Part shown: positions 25,237-33,356 of the stretch, one piece after another
Numbering within the stretch: the first letter of the stretch is position 1
How the letters are laid out: each line of letters starts with the position of its first letter
DNA from: JBGQOG01 sp052113705
GTDB lineage: Bacteria; Pseudomonadota; Alphaproteobacteria; Rhodobacterales; Rhodobacteraceae
Direction of reading: 5' to 3'
Assembly (NCBI RefSeq): GCF_052113705.1
Contig: NZ_JBGQOG010000016.1
Span: forward strand, 52,965 to 116,964
DNA: 64,000 nucleotides
Notes under the pieces: model-generated
Told to the model about the DNA's origin: nothing
The model's input: the letters and a program-made list of their open reading frames with translations, nothing else
Databases searched by the model: none
Translations under genes and position numbers: made by a program

Positions 25237-26394
25237 GTGAAACTGACTGCAAAAGATATTCTGCCCGACGCGCAAGGCGGCCTCCTGGTGGGGCGGGTAT
25301 GGTCTGAGGCGCAAGGCGGCCCCTGCCCGGTGGTGCTGCGAGACGGCGAGGTTCTGGATCTCAGCCGCGCCAGTGCGACCATGTCGGGCCTCTTGGACCG
25401 CGATGATCTCTTGGCCGTGGTGCGCGCGGGCTGGCCTGCGTTGGGGCCGCTGGACGGGTTCCTTGATCTTGGGCAGGGCACCGGCAGGCTGGGGCGTCTG
25501 CTGGCACCCTGCGATTTGCAGGCGGTCAAGGCGGCGGGGGTGACCTTTGCAGGCTCGATGATCGAGCGGGTGATCGAAGAGCGCGCCAAGGGCGATCCGG
25601 CGCTGGCCGAGGCGATCCGGGCTGAGCTGGCCGAGCTGTTGGGCGGCAATCTGCGCGGGCTGGTGCCGGGCTCGGAAAAGGCGGCGGCGGTGAAGGCGCA
25701 TCTGCAAAAGGCGGGGCTCTGGTCGCAATATCTGGAAGTGGGCATCGGGCCGGATGCCGAGATTTTCACCAAGGCGCAGCCGATGTCGGCGGTGGGCTGC
25801 GGCGCGCAGATCGGGGTACACAGCGGCTCGCATTGGAACAACCCGGAACCCGAGGTGGTGCTGGCGATCAATGCGCGCGGCAGCATTTGCGGCGCCACCC
25901 TCGGCAATGACGTGAACCTGCGCGATTTCGAGGGCCGCTCGGCGCTCCTGCTGGGCAAGGCCAAGGACAACAATGCCGCCGCCGCCCTCGGCCCCTTCAT
26001 CCGCCTGTTTGACGCGGATTTCACGCTGGAGGATGTCAGCACCCTGCGCGTCGGGCTGGAGATCACCGGACAAGACGGCTTTGCCTTGGCGGATCATTCC
26101 GACATGGCGCAGATCTCGCGCCAGCCGGCCGACCTTGCCGCGCAACTGCTCAACCCGAACCACCAATATCCCGATGGGGCGATGCTCTATCTTGGCACCA
26201 TGTTTGCCCCCACCAAAGACCGGGACGGCAAGGGCCTCGGCTTTACCCATAAGTCGGGCGATGTGGTGGCGGTGTCGTCGCCGCAGCTTGGCCGGTTGGT
26301 CAATGAGGTGCAGCCCTGCCACGCGGTTGCGCCCTGGACCTTCGGCACCCGCGCGCTGATGGAAAACCTTACCGCACGGGGGGCATTGGCATGA
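25237..26394 (+). CDS. xylX: XylX-like 2-keto-3-deoxy-aldonate dehydratase (FAH superfamily)
   Basis: 385 residues, GTG start with AAAGGA upstream. Closely resembles the Caulobacter XylX type: LQAVKAAGVTFAGSMIERVI, WSQYLEVGIGPDAEIFTKAQ, NNPEPEVVLAIN, LGNDVNLRDFEGRSALLLGK, HHQYPDGAMLYLGTMFAP in my memory (here NHQYPDGAMLYLGTMFAP). The fumarylacetoacetate-hydrolase fold places a metal through the E/E/D ligands around GPDAEIF and NNPEPE. XylX dehydrates 2-keto-3-deoxy-D-xylonate (or arabinonate) to alpha-ketoglutarate semialdehyde. It overlaps xylD by 4 bp, matching the pathway order. Confidence 0.85.
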   Translation: MKLTAKDILPDAQGGLLVGRVWSEAQGGPCPVVLRDGEVLDLSRASATMSGLLDRDDLLAVVRAGWPALGPLDGFLDLGQGTGRLGRLLAPCDLQAVKAAGVTFAGSMIERVIEERAKGDPALAEAIRAELAELLGGNLRGLVPGSEKAAAVKAHLQKAGLWSQYLEVGIGPDAEIFTKAQPMSAVGCGAQIGVHSGSHWNNPEPEVVLAINARGSICGATLGNDVNLRDFEGRSALLLGKAKDNNAAAALGPFIRLFDADFTLEDVSTLRVGLEITGQDGFALADHSDMAQISRQPADLAAQLLNPNHQYPDGAMLYLGTMFAPTKDRDGKGLGFTHKSGDVVAVSSPQLGRLVNEVQPCHAVAPWTFGTRALMENLTARGALA

Positions 26395-28160
26395 CAAAAC
26401 GCCGTTTGCGCAGCCAGGACTGGTTCGACAATCCCGATCATGCCGATATGACCGCGCTCTATCTTGAGCGCTTCATGAATTACGGCATCACCCCCGAAGA
26501 GCTGACCGAGGGCCGCCCGATCATCGGCATCGCGCAATCGGGCAGCGACCTCTCGCCCTGCAACCGCCATCACCTCGATCTGGCCAAACGGGTGCGCGAC
26601 GGCATCCGCGATGCAGGCGGCATTCCGATTGAATTCCCCACCCATCCGATATTCGAGAACTGCCGCCGCCCGACGGCGGCGCTGGACCGCAACCTTGCCT
26701 ATCTGGGGCTGGTCGAATTGCTGCACGGCTATCCCATCGACGGGGTCGTGCTGACCACCGGCTGCGACAAGACCACCCCGGCCGCGATCATGGCGGCGGC
26801 GACGGTCGATATTCCGGCGATTGTGCTCTCGGGCGGGGCGATGCTCGATTCCGTGCATGAGGGACGTTTGGCGGGCTCTGGAACCGTGATCTGGCAATCG
26901 CGCCGCCGCTATGCCGCGGGCGAGATCGACCGCGCCGAATTTCTGGAGGCCGCGCTGAATTCGGCCCCCTCCATCGGCCATTGCAACACGATGGGCACCG
27001 CCTCGACGATGAACGCCTTGGCCGAGGCGATGGGCCTGTCGCTGACCGGCTGCGCCGCGATTCCCGCCGCCTACCGCGAGCGGGGGCAGATGGCGTACCG
27101 CACCGGCAAACGCGTGGTCGATATGGTGCACGAAGACCTGCGCCCCTCGCAGATCCTGACCCGTGCCGCGATGCTGAACGCGATCCGCGTCAACGCGGCG
27201 ATTGGCGGCTCGACCAATGCCCAGCCGCATCTGACGGCGATTGCGGAAACCGCAGGCATTGAGCTTGGCAAAGACGACTGGCAGCTGCACGGCTATGACA
27301 TCCCGCTTTTGGCCGATGTGCAGCCGGCAGGGCGCTTTTTGTCCGAACGCTTTCACCGCGCCGGTGGCGTGCCCGCGATCATGTGGGAGTTATCAGAGGC
27401 GGGCGTCCTTGACACCAGCTGTCTGACCGTCAGCGGCCAGACACTCGGCGAGGCGCTGCAAGGCCGCGAAGCCAAGGACCGCGAGGTGATCCGCCCCTAT
27501 GCCAAGCCGCTGATGGAGCGCGCGGGCTTTCGCGTGCTCAAGGGCAATCTTTTCGATTTCGCCATCATGAAAACCTGCGTGATTTCAGAGGAGTTCCGCC
27601 GCCGGTTCCTGTCAGAGCCGGGGCAGGAAAACTGTTTTGAGGGCCGCGCCGTGGTCTTTGACGGCTCGGAAGACTACCACGCCCGCATCAACGACCCCGA
27701 TCTTGAGGTCGATGAACGCTCGATCCTGGTGATCCGTGGCTCTGGCCCGCTGGGATGGCCGGGGGCGGCCGAAGTGGTGAATATGCAGCCGCCTGACCGG
27801 CTGATCCGCGCAGGCATCACCAGCCTGCCCACCATCGGCGACGGGCGGCAATCGGGCACCGCCGACAGCCCCTCGATCGTGCATGCCTCGCCCGAAAGTG
27901 CGGCGGGCGGCGGGCTGGCCTGGCTGCAGAGCGGCGATGTGATCCGCATCGACCTGACCACGGGGCGCTGTGATATGCTGGTCTCAGAGGCGGAAATCGA
28001 ACAGCGGCGGCAAAAGGGCCTGCCGCCTGTGCCGGAGGCGCAGACCCCCTGGCAAAAGATCTACCGTCAGGAGGCAAACCAGCTCAGCGATGGGGCAGTG
28101 CTGAAATCGGCCGAGGGGTTTCACCGCATCGGCCAGACCCTGCCACGCCACAACCACTGA
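26391..28160 (+). CDS. xylD: XylD-like sugar-acid dehydratase (IlvD/Edd family)
   Basis: 589 residues. Very similar throughout to Caulobacter D-xylonate dehydratase as I recall it: RSQDWFDNPDHADMTALYLE, FMNYGITPEEL, VLTTGCDKTTPAAIMAA, IGHCNTMGTASTMNALAEA, IGGSTNAQPH, LKGNLFDFAIMKT, terminal LPRHNH. Iron-sulfur cysteines fit C57, C125 and C198. It converts an aldonate (xylonate, possibly arabinonate or gluconate) to the 2-keto-3-deoxy acid. The overlap with xylX and the TRAP genes upstream suggest use of an external sugar acid. No xylose dehydrogenase, lactonase or adjoining semialdehyde dehydrogenase is in this operon. Confidence 0.92.
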   Translation: MTKRRLRSQDWFDNPDHADMTALYLERFMNYGITPEELTEGRPIIGIAQSGSDLSPCNRHHLDLAKRVRDGIRDAGGIPIEFPTHPIFENCRRPTAALDRNLAYLGLVELLHGYPIDGVVLTTGCDKTTPAAIMAAATVDIPAIVLSGGAMLDSVHEGRLAGSGTVIWQSRRRYAAGEIDRAEFLEAALNSAPSIGHCNTMGTASTMNALAEAMGLSLTGCAAIPAAYRERGQMAYRTGKRVVDMVHEDLRPSQILTRAAMLNAIRVNAAIGGSTNAQPHLTAIAETAGIELGKDDWQLHGYDIPLLADVQPAGRFLSERFHRAGGVPAIMWELSEAGVLDTSCLTVSGQTLGEALQGREAKDREVIRPYAKPLMERAGFRVLKGNLFDFAIMKTCVISEEFRRRFLSEPGQENCFEGRAVVFDGSEDYHARINDPDLEVDERSILVIRGSGPLGWPGAAEVVNMQPPDRLIRAGITSLPTIGDGRQSGTADSPSIVHASPESAAGGGLAWLQSGDVIRIDLTTGRCDMLVSEAEIEQRRQKGLPPVPEAQTPWQKIYRQEANQLSDGAVLKSAEGFHRIGQTLPRHNH

Positions 28161-28424
28161 CCCAAGCTGCGGCGGTGGCCTGCGCCCCATAGCGGCGCGC
28201 AGGACCTGCCGCAGTCCGGTGGCCCGCGGCAAGTGCTGCGCCGCGGGTCCCCCCCTCCGACAGGATGCCCGCGCCGCACCCAAATTCATCTGGCGGACCA
28301 GCGCGGCGGCGGCCAAGGGCCGCATGTGATCAGGCCGGGCGTATCCGGTGTCAAAGGGTCGCTCTGAAAAGCCCGCGACCACGACCTTGCGCGCTAGACA
28401 CCCTCTGGCGGCCCGCATGACCGG

Positions 28425-28456
28425 CAAAGCACCGCGCCACATCCGGCGGTGCTTTG
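28425..28456. terminator. hairpin between convergent xylD and LysR genes
   Basis: Perfect 10-bp stem CAAAGCACCG (28425-28434) / CGGTGCTTTG (28447-28456) with a 12-nt loop, in the 316-bp gap between convergent genes. The remaining gap (28161-28424) holds nothing I recognise. No strong T-run, so termination is likely but not certain. Confidence 0.6.
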
Positions 28457-28476
28457 GGCAGCATCGGCGGGCAGGC

Positions 28477-29409
28477 TCAGGTCCGGCTCAGATGTGCTTC
28501 GCACACCTGCCGCAGCAACAGCACATAGCGGTTGCTGCCCAGAAAGGCGGTATGCGAAAACCAAATCTTCACCGGCTCGATTTCATGCAGCACGATCTTG
28601 TCGAGCTGCGGATCCTCATCGGGCACCGCCCAGTCGGGCGTCACCCCGAAACCCAGACCCGCGCGGATCAGCTGGGTTACCGCGGTGCTGCCCGAGGCCG
28701 AGGTCGCGATGCGCGGCGCCCGTCCGGTGCGACGGGTGAGATATTCGACCGAGCGCGTGCGCAGCGCCTGCCCGGATTCGTAGCTGATGAAGGGCCGGTC
28801 GATCACCGCATCAAATCCGTCGGTGACGATATCAATGCCCCAGGCGCGCGGCCAGACCAGCACCAGCCGGTAGCTGCCGAGTTCATGCTGGGCGATGGCG
28901 GGCTGGTTGAAACTGCGCTCGCTCACCGCCGCATCCAGCGCGCCTTCGAGCATCATCGATTCCAGCAAAGTGTCGCGCTCAAAAAACGCCAGATCAATGT
29001 CCTGCGCTTCGGCGCGGAAATCCCGCAGGATCGCCGGAAAGAAATGATGGAACAGCGCCTGGGGCACCCCCACCCGCAGCACCGAACGCACATCGTGCAA
29101 CAGCACCGAAATCCGCGACAGGATGGTTTCCAGCTCATCCCCCAGCGAGGCGTGCAGCGCCTTGCCCTGCGCGGTCAGCGTGACCTTGCGCGAGCCCTGC
29201 TCGGTCTCCAGAAGCCGCGCGCCATACATCTGCTCCAGCCTGCGCACATGGTTGGCGGCAGATTGATACGACAGGTTCAGCTCGCGCGCGGCGGCCGAGA
29301 AAGAGCCCGTGCGCGCGACGAGGTGAAAGGTTTGCAACAGCGCAATATCGACCTTGGGCTGGCGCCGGGTTGAGCCCACGGGGCCATCGGTAAATTCGCG
29401 TTCGGCCAT
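28477..29409 (-). CDS. LysR-family regulator of the amino-acid/opine cluster
   Basis: 310 residues: winged helix LLQTFHLVARTGSFSAAARE, LNLSYQSAANHVRRLEQMYG (about 24-66), then a LysR effector domain. Last gene of the leftward operon, 9 bp after the saccharopine-dehydrogenase-like gene. It probably senses the amino acid or an intermediate and controls the divergent promoter region at 33053-33356, as is usual for LysR genes in catabolic clusters; the target is inferred. Confidence 0.9.
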   Translation of the reverse strand: MAEREFTDGPVGSTRRQPKVDIALLQTFHLVARTGSFSAAARELNLSYQSAANHVRRLEQMYGARLLETEQGSRKVTLTAQGKALHASLGDELETILSRISVLLHDVRSVLRVGVPQALFHHFFPAILRDFRAEAQDIDLAFFERDTLLESMMLEGALDAAVSERSFNQPAIAQHELGSYRLVLVWPRAWGIDIVTDGFDAVIDRPFISYESGQALRTRSVEYLTRRTGRAPRIATSASGSTAVTQLIRAGLGFGVTPDWAVPDEDPQLDKIVLHEIEPVKIWFSHTAFLGSNRYVLLLRQVCEAHLSRT

Positions 29410-29418
29410 GTTGTCCCC

Positions 29419-30642
29419 TCAGGCCGAAGCGCTGAATGCAGACGGCTCGGGCGCCAGAAAAGCAAAGGCGGGGCTGGGGCGCAAGCGCGCAAGCGGCACA
29501 TCGCCCGCCATCAGCACCGGCGGCCCCTCGGGCAGGCGGCACAAATGGTCCCACATGGCGACCGTATGCGCCGCCGCCAAGGTCGCCATTGCCGAGCGCA
29601 GGGTGCCGTCCGGCCCGGGGGCGGCCCGGTGGTGCCATGTCTGCCACTGCGCCGCCGCGCCGGGGGTGGGGATGGTGCGCAGGGCAATCACCACCCGGTC
29701 GGCCTCGGTGGTCGGCAATGCGGTCATCAGCAGGCTGGAGAGCCGGTAAAGTTGCTGGCGCAACCCCAGATCATCAAGCAAAAACAACATGTAATCGAGG
29801 TGCCCCGGATAGCGGAGCGTCTTGAACCCCAGCCCTTGCAGCGTGCCCTGATGCCGCCGCGCCAGCGCATCAATGCTGCCCGCAGTCGCAAAAGCCTCCA
29901 GTTCAATGCCGCCCAGACGCAGGGTTTCCAGCCCGGTCAGCGGCGCATCCTGGCACAAAGCACCGTCGCGCAGGCCCAGAACCGGGCGGGTGTATTCGTG
30001 CAACAGGCCTTTGACACCCCAGATATTGGCATAGCCCAAACGGTTCGCGGGATGCAGCGGCAGCACGCCGACATAGGCGGTGATCTCGGCACTGGCCGGG
30101 CTTTGGGCGATTTCCCCGGCCAAAAGCGCGGTAACAAAGCCCGGTGCCAGCCCGCAGCCCGGCGCGAAACGCAGATCAGCCGGCGCGCCGATGGCGGCAC
30201 TGGCCACCGCGCGCGCGCTGTCATCACTTTCCAGCAGATCGAGATAATGGCAGCCCGCCTCGGCACAAAGCGCCACAAGGTCGGGCGCGGGCAGAAAGGC
30301 ATCGACCACGATCAGCGCCCCGGTCTGCGGCCGCGTCTGTGGCCGGGTCTGTGTCTGGGTCTGTGACCGTGCCTGCGGTCCCGACGGGCGTCCCGTCCCT
30401 TCCGCCGAGGGGTGTCCCGCCCCTGCCCCGGTCGCGGCGCCTGCAAGCACCTGCCGCAGGAATTCCCGCGTGCCACCGTGCGGCAGCTCGACATAGGGCA
30501 GACCGGCCGCCTGCGCCTGATCCAGCTTGGCGCTGTCGTGGTCCACCACAACCACATCGGCGCGCGGGTGCAGCAATTCGGCGATGCGCAGCGCGATCCG
30601 GCCCGCGCCAAGAATGACCACCCGGCCTCCCTGCGGTTTCAT
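29419..30642 (-). CDS. saccharopine-dehydrogenase-like NAD(P)-dependent oxidoreductase
   Basis: 407 residues. N-terminal Rossmann motif VVILGAGRIALRIAELL, an acidic residue after the second strand (VVVVDHDSAK), then APGCGLAPGFVTALLA and NRLGYANIWGVKGLLHEYTR, segments typical of the saccharopine dehydrogenase/lysine 6-dehydrogenase superfamily. An insertion at about 70-108 is low-complexity (repeated QTRPQT, coded by a GTCTGTG repeat at 30320-30375) and would loop out. The family oxidises or reduces secondary amines/imines of amino acids. It overlaps the ABC ATPase gene by 4 bp. Substrate unknown; a lysine-, ornithine- or opine-type molecule is plausible. Confidence 0.75.
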   Translation of the reverse strand: MKPQGGRVVILGAGRIALRIAELLHPRADVVVVDHDSAKLDQAQAAGLPYVELPHGGTREFLRQVLAGAATGAGAGHPSAEGTGRPSGPQARSQTQTQTRPQTRPQTGALIVVDAFLPAPDLVALCAEAGCHYLDLLESDDSARAVASAAIGAPADLRFAPGCGLAPGFVTALLAGEIAQSPASAEITAYVGVLPLHPANRLGYANIWGVKGLLHEYTRPVLGLRDGALCQDAPLTGLETLRLGGIELEAFATAGSIDALARRHQGTLQGLGFKTLRYPGHLDYMLFLLDDLGLRQQLYRLSSLLMTALPTTEADRVVIALRTIPTPGAAAQWQTWHHRAAPGPDGTLRSAMATLAAAHTVAMWDHLCRLPEGPPVLMAGDVPLARLRPSPAFAFLAPEPSAFSASA

Positions 30643-31403
30643 GCGTGAAACCGCGCCAAAAAGCCCTGCAGCCGCTCAGAGCGCGGCGCGCGCAGGATCT
30701 CATGTGCGGTGCCCTCATCCGCGATCAGGCCGCTTTCCATGAAAAGCACCCGGCTGGCCACATCGGCGGCAAAACCCATTTCATGGGTGACGAGCACCAT
30801 CGTCATGCCCCCCTCGGCCAGACGCCGCACCACCGCCAGCACCTCGCCCACCAGCTCGGGGTCCAGCGCCGAGGTCGGCTCGTCGAACAGCATCACCTCC
30901 GGGCGCAGGGCCAGCGCGCGGGCAATCGCCACACGCTGCTTTTGCCCGCCCGAAAGATGCGCGGGATAGGCCCGCGCCTTGTCGGCCAGACCGACCTCTT
31001 CCAGCAGCTCCATCGCATGTGCCTCGGCGGCACCACGTTCTTCGCCCAGCACGGTGCGCGGGCCTTTGGTGATGTTGTCGATCACGCTCAGATGCGGGAA
31101 AAGGTTGAAATGCTGGAAGACCATCCCGACACGGCGGCGCAATTCCCCCGCCCCGATCATCGGCGCTTTCGCCCGGAATTTCGGCGAGACCACGCGGCCC
31201 TGAAAGCTGAATTCCCCCCCCGACGGCTCTTCCATCTGGTTCAGACAGCGGATCAGCGTCGATTTGCCCGAGCCGGACGGCCCGATGACGCTCAGCACCT
31301 CGCCGGTGTGCAGATCAAGGTCGATGCCTTTCAGCGCCTCAAACGTGCCGAAGTTTTTGCGCAGGCCGCGCAGGCGGATAACGGGGTCTTGGGACTGGGT
31401 CAT
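30639..31403 (-). CDS. polar amino-acid ABC transporter ATPase (GlnQ/HisP type)
   Basis: 254 residues. Walker A GPSGSGKSTL, Q-loop VGMVFQHFNLFPHL, signature LSGGQKQRVAIARALA, Walker B VMLFDEPTSALDPE, H-loop VTHEMGFA; HFNLFPH is characteristic of the amino-acid uptake class. GGAG precedes two tandem ATGs at 31406 and 31403; spacing favours 31403. It follows the permease gene by 10 bp. Confidence 0.93.
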   Translation of the reverse strand: MTQSQDPVIRLRGLRKNFGTFEALKGIDLDLHTGEVLSVIGPSGSGKSTLIRCLNQMEEPSGGEFSFQGRVVSPKFRAKAPMIGAGELRRRVGMVFQHFNLFPHLSVIDNITKGPRTVLGEERGAAEAHAMELLEEVGLADKARAYPAHLSGGQKQRVAIARALALRPEVMLFDEPTSALDPELVGEVLAVVRRLAEGGMTMVLVTHEMGFAADVASRVLFMESGLIADEGTAHEILRAPRSERLQGFLARFHA

Positions 31404-31413
31404 CATGGGCTCC

Positions 31414-32076
31414 TCAATCGCTGCGGCGCATGCGGCGCTCGAAATGGTCGGCTACCTGCGTGAGCGGGAAGAGCATCACGAAATAGAGGACGGCGGCCAT
31501 CGAATAGGCCTCAAGCGGGCGGTAGGTTTCCGAGTTCACCACCGAGGTCATATAGGTCAGCTCGGCAATCGAGATCGCATAGAGCAGCGAGGTGTTCTTC
31601 ACCTGCACCACCGATTGGTTGATGAAGGCGGGCAGCATCTTCTTGATCGCCTGCGGCAAGATGATGTGGCGCATCGCCTGCACCCCCGACATGCCGACCG
31701 CCTCTGCCGCCTCGCGCTGGCCCTTGTCGATGGCCAGAATCCCGCCGCGGAAAATCTCGGCGTAGAACGAGCCGACATAAAGCGAGAGCATCAGCACCCC
31801 GGCGACGGTGTTCGAGATCGACACGCCCAGGATCATCGGCAGCGCGTAATAGGCCCAGAGGATCTGCACCAGAAGCGGCGTGCAGCGGAACAGCTCTTGA
31901 TAGGAGCGCGCCAGAAGCCGCACCGGCATCCGGGGGGACAGCCGCGCGAAACAGGCGGCAAGGCCAACGACCACCCCGATCGAGATCGAGCCGAGCGTGT
32001 AGAGAAAGGTCGTCCAGATCCCCATCAGGAACAGATCAAACGACTGCAGGACCGTGTAGAAGTCCCAATGATACAT
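31414..32076 (-). CDS. polar amino-acid ABC transporter permease (HisM type)
   Basis: 220 residues, about five membrane helices, with the His/Glu/Gln permease family motif ELFRCTPLLVQILWAYYALP and the EAA loop EAAEAVGMSGVQAMRHIILP. Start at 32076 with AGGAG 10 nt upstream. A single permease gene implies a homodimeric pore. Confidence 0.92.
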   Translation of the reverse strand: MYHWDFYTVLQSFDLFLMGIWTTFLYTLGSISIGVVVGLAACFARLSPRMPVRLLARSYQELFRCTPLLVQILWAYYALPMILGVSISNTVAGVLMLSLYVGSFYAEIFRGGILAIDKGQREAAEAVGMSGVQAMRHIILPQAIKKMLPAFINQSVVQVKNTSLLYAISIAELTYMTSVVNSETYRPLEAYSMAAVLYFVMLFPLTQVADHFERRMRRSD

Positions 32077-32129
32077 AAGGTTAGTCTCCTGCCTCAGGTT
32101 CAGGTCGCCTGACCTGCGGGTTGGAAGGG

Positions 32130-32159
32130 GCACAGGGCCACAGAGGGGCGGCCCTGTGC
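32130..32159 (-). promoter_or_regulatory. stem-loop between binding-protein and permease genes
   Basis: Perfect 10-bp stem GCACAGGGCC/GGCCCTGTGC (32130-32139 / 32150-32159) in the 133-bp spacer on the message. No T-run; likely stabilises the upstream binding-protein transcript. Confidence 0.6.
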
Positions 32160-32209
32160 GTGGCCCATGGCGCGGGCCGGGGATCGCGTTGCGGGATCAG
32201 CCGCTGGGG

Positions 32210-33052
32210 TCAGCCGTTGACGTCAAAGCCTTCGGGCAGATCGTCGAGGGTGATGCCGAACGGATCGAGGCCTTTCAGGATCCAGGTCTGGTTGGTGCCG
32301 ACGCGGCGGTTGTAATCGGCCCAGGCCGAAACAAAGCCCTTCCAGGTCGGATCCGCATCCAGTTTCATCCCGATCACCGAGGGCGAGGAGAGCACCGGGC
32401 CCGGGATATAGACCTTGCCGAGCGCCGGGTTTTTCTTGGTCATCACCATGCCGTTCAGCACCGTGTTGATCACCGCATCGGCCTTGCCGGTGGTCAGCGC
32501 GAGGATCGCCTCATCGCGGGTCTTGAAACGCAGCACATTGGCTTTGGGCAGATATTGCTGGGTGATCAGATCCTGCGACGAGCCGAGATCGACGGCGACC
32601 GTGTATTTCGGATCGTTCAGCTCGGCCCAGGACTTGCCCTTCAGCTCTTCCTTGGGGGAAATCATCACGAAGGAATTGTAATAGGTCGGGCTGGAGAAAC
32701 TGACCGAGAGCGCCCGCGTCGGCAAAGCGGTCAGCGCGAAGGCCAGATCGACCTTGCCCGATTGCACATCGAGGATCGAATTGGCCCAGCTCGACTCGAC
32801 CACTTCCAGCTCCACCCCGAGCGTCGCGGCCATGTCCTTGCCCATCTCGACCACAAAGCCGCGCCATTCGCCGCTGCGGGGATCTTTCGAGAAATAGGGG
32901 TCTTCGTTCAGAATGCCCGCAATCCGCAGCGTGCCGCGTTCGCGGATCTCATCGACAACGGATTTGTCCTGCGCCTGTGCGGCACCAAGACTGGCGCTGA
33001 ACGACAGCGCCGCCGCCAGCACACCACCGGCAAGGGTTTTCAAAAAGCTCAT
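32210..33052 (-). CDS. amino-acid ABC transporter solute-binding protein, family 3
   Basis: 280 residues with a signal peptide (TLAGGVLAAALSFSASLGAAQAQ). SBP_bac_3 features: RGTLRIAGI, FVVEMGKDMAATLGVELEVV, GKVDLAFALTALPTRALSVSF and VAVDLGSSQDLI. Start at 33052 is fixed by GGAG 6 nt upstream. First gene of the leftward operon, facing the divergent oxidoreductase operon. Confidence 0.93.
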   Translation of the reverse strand: MSFLKTLAGGVLAAALSFSASLGAAQAQDKSVVDEIRERGTLRIAGILNEDPYFSKDPRSGEWRGFVVEMGKDMAATLGVELEVVESSWANSILDVQSGKVDLAFALTALPTRALSVSFSSPTYYNSFVMISPKEELKGKSWAELNDPKYTVAVDLGSSQDLITQQYLPKANVLRFKTRDEAILALTTGKADAVINTVLNGMVMTKKNPALGKVYIPGPVLSSPSVIGMKLDADPTWKGFVSAWADYNRRVGTNQTWILKGLDPFGITLDDLPEGFDVNG

Positions 33053-33356
33053 GTCACGCTCCGTGTTGAAAGTTTTTTCTGGTTCTGTCTGGACCCCGCC
33101 GGATAGCACCTCGGCATCTGCGGGATGGCCCCGCAAGCTCAGCCCGTTTCCGCCCCCCGTTCAATACAAGAACAGATGGGGGAGTTACAAAAAAATCTAT
33201 ATGTCAGACGCCGCACCTTGCAATCTCCGGGCCGCAGACCGGAGTTATTGCCGCGTATCTATAAGAAGTTTTGTATGTTTTCGGCGCTTCTTTATATCGC
33301 TGCCGGAACAAACCTCTCCTAGCCTGACGGGACAAGACCACAGTCAGGAGGCGCGC
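33053..33356. promoter_or_regulatory. divergent control region of the amino-acid/opine cluster
   Basis: 304 bp between the divergent start codons, with AT-rich patches rare in this window (33185-33205 and 33255-33297). ATAAGAAG (33261-33268) and CTTCTTTAT (33287-33295) form nearly inverted arms, and TATATC/TTGTAT-type elements lie near them. Candidate LysR site and promoters; exact sites cannot be assigned by eye. Confidence 0.45.
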
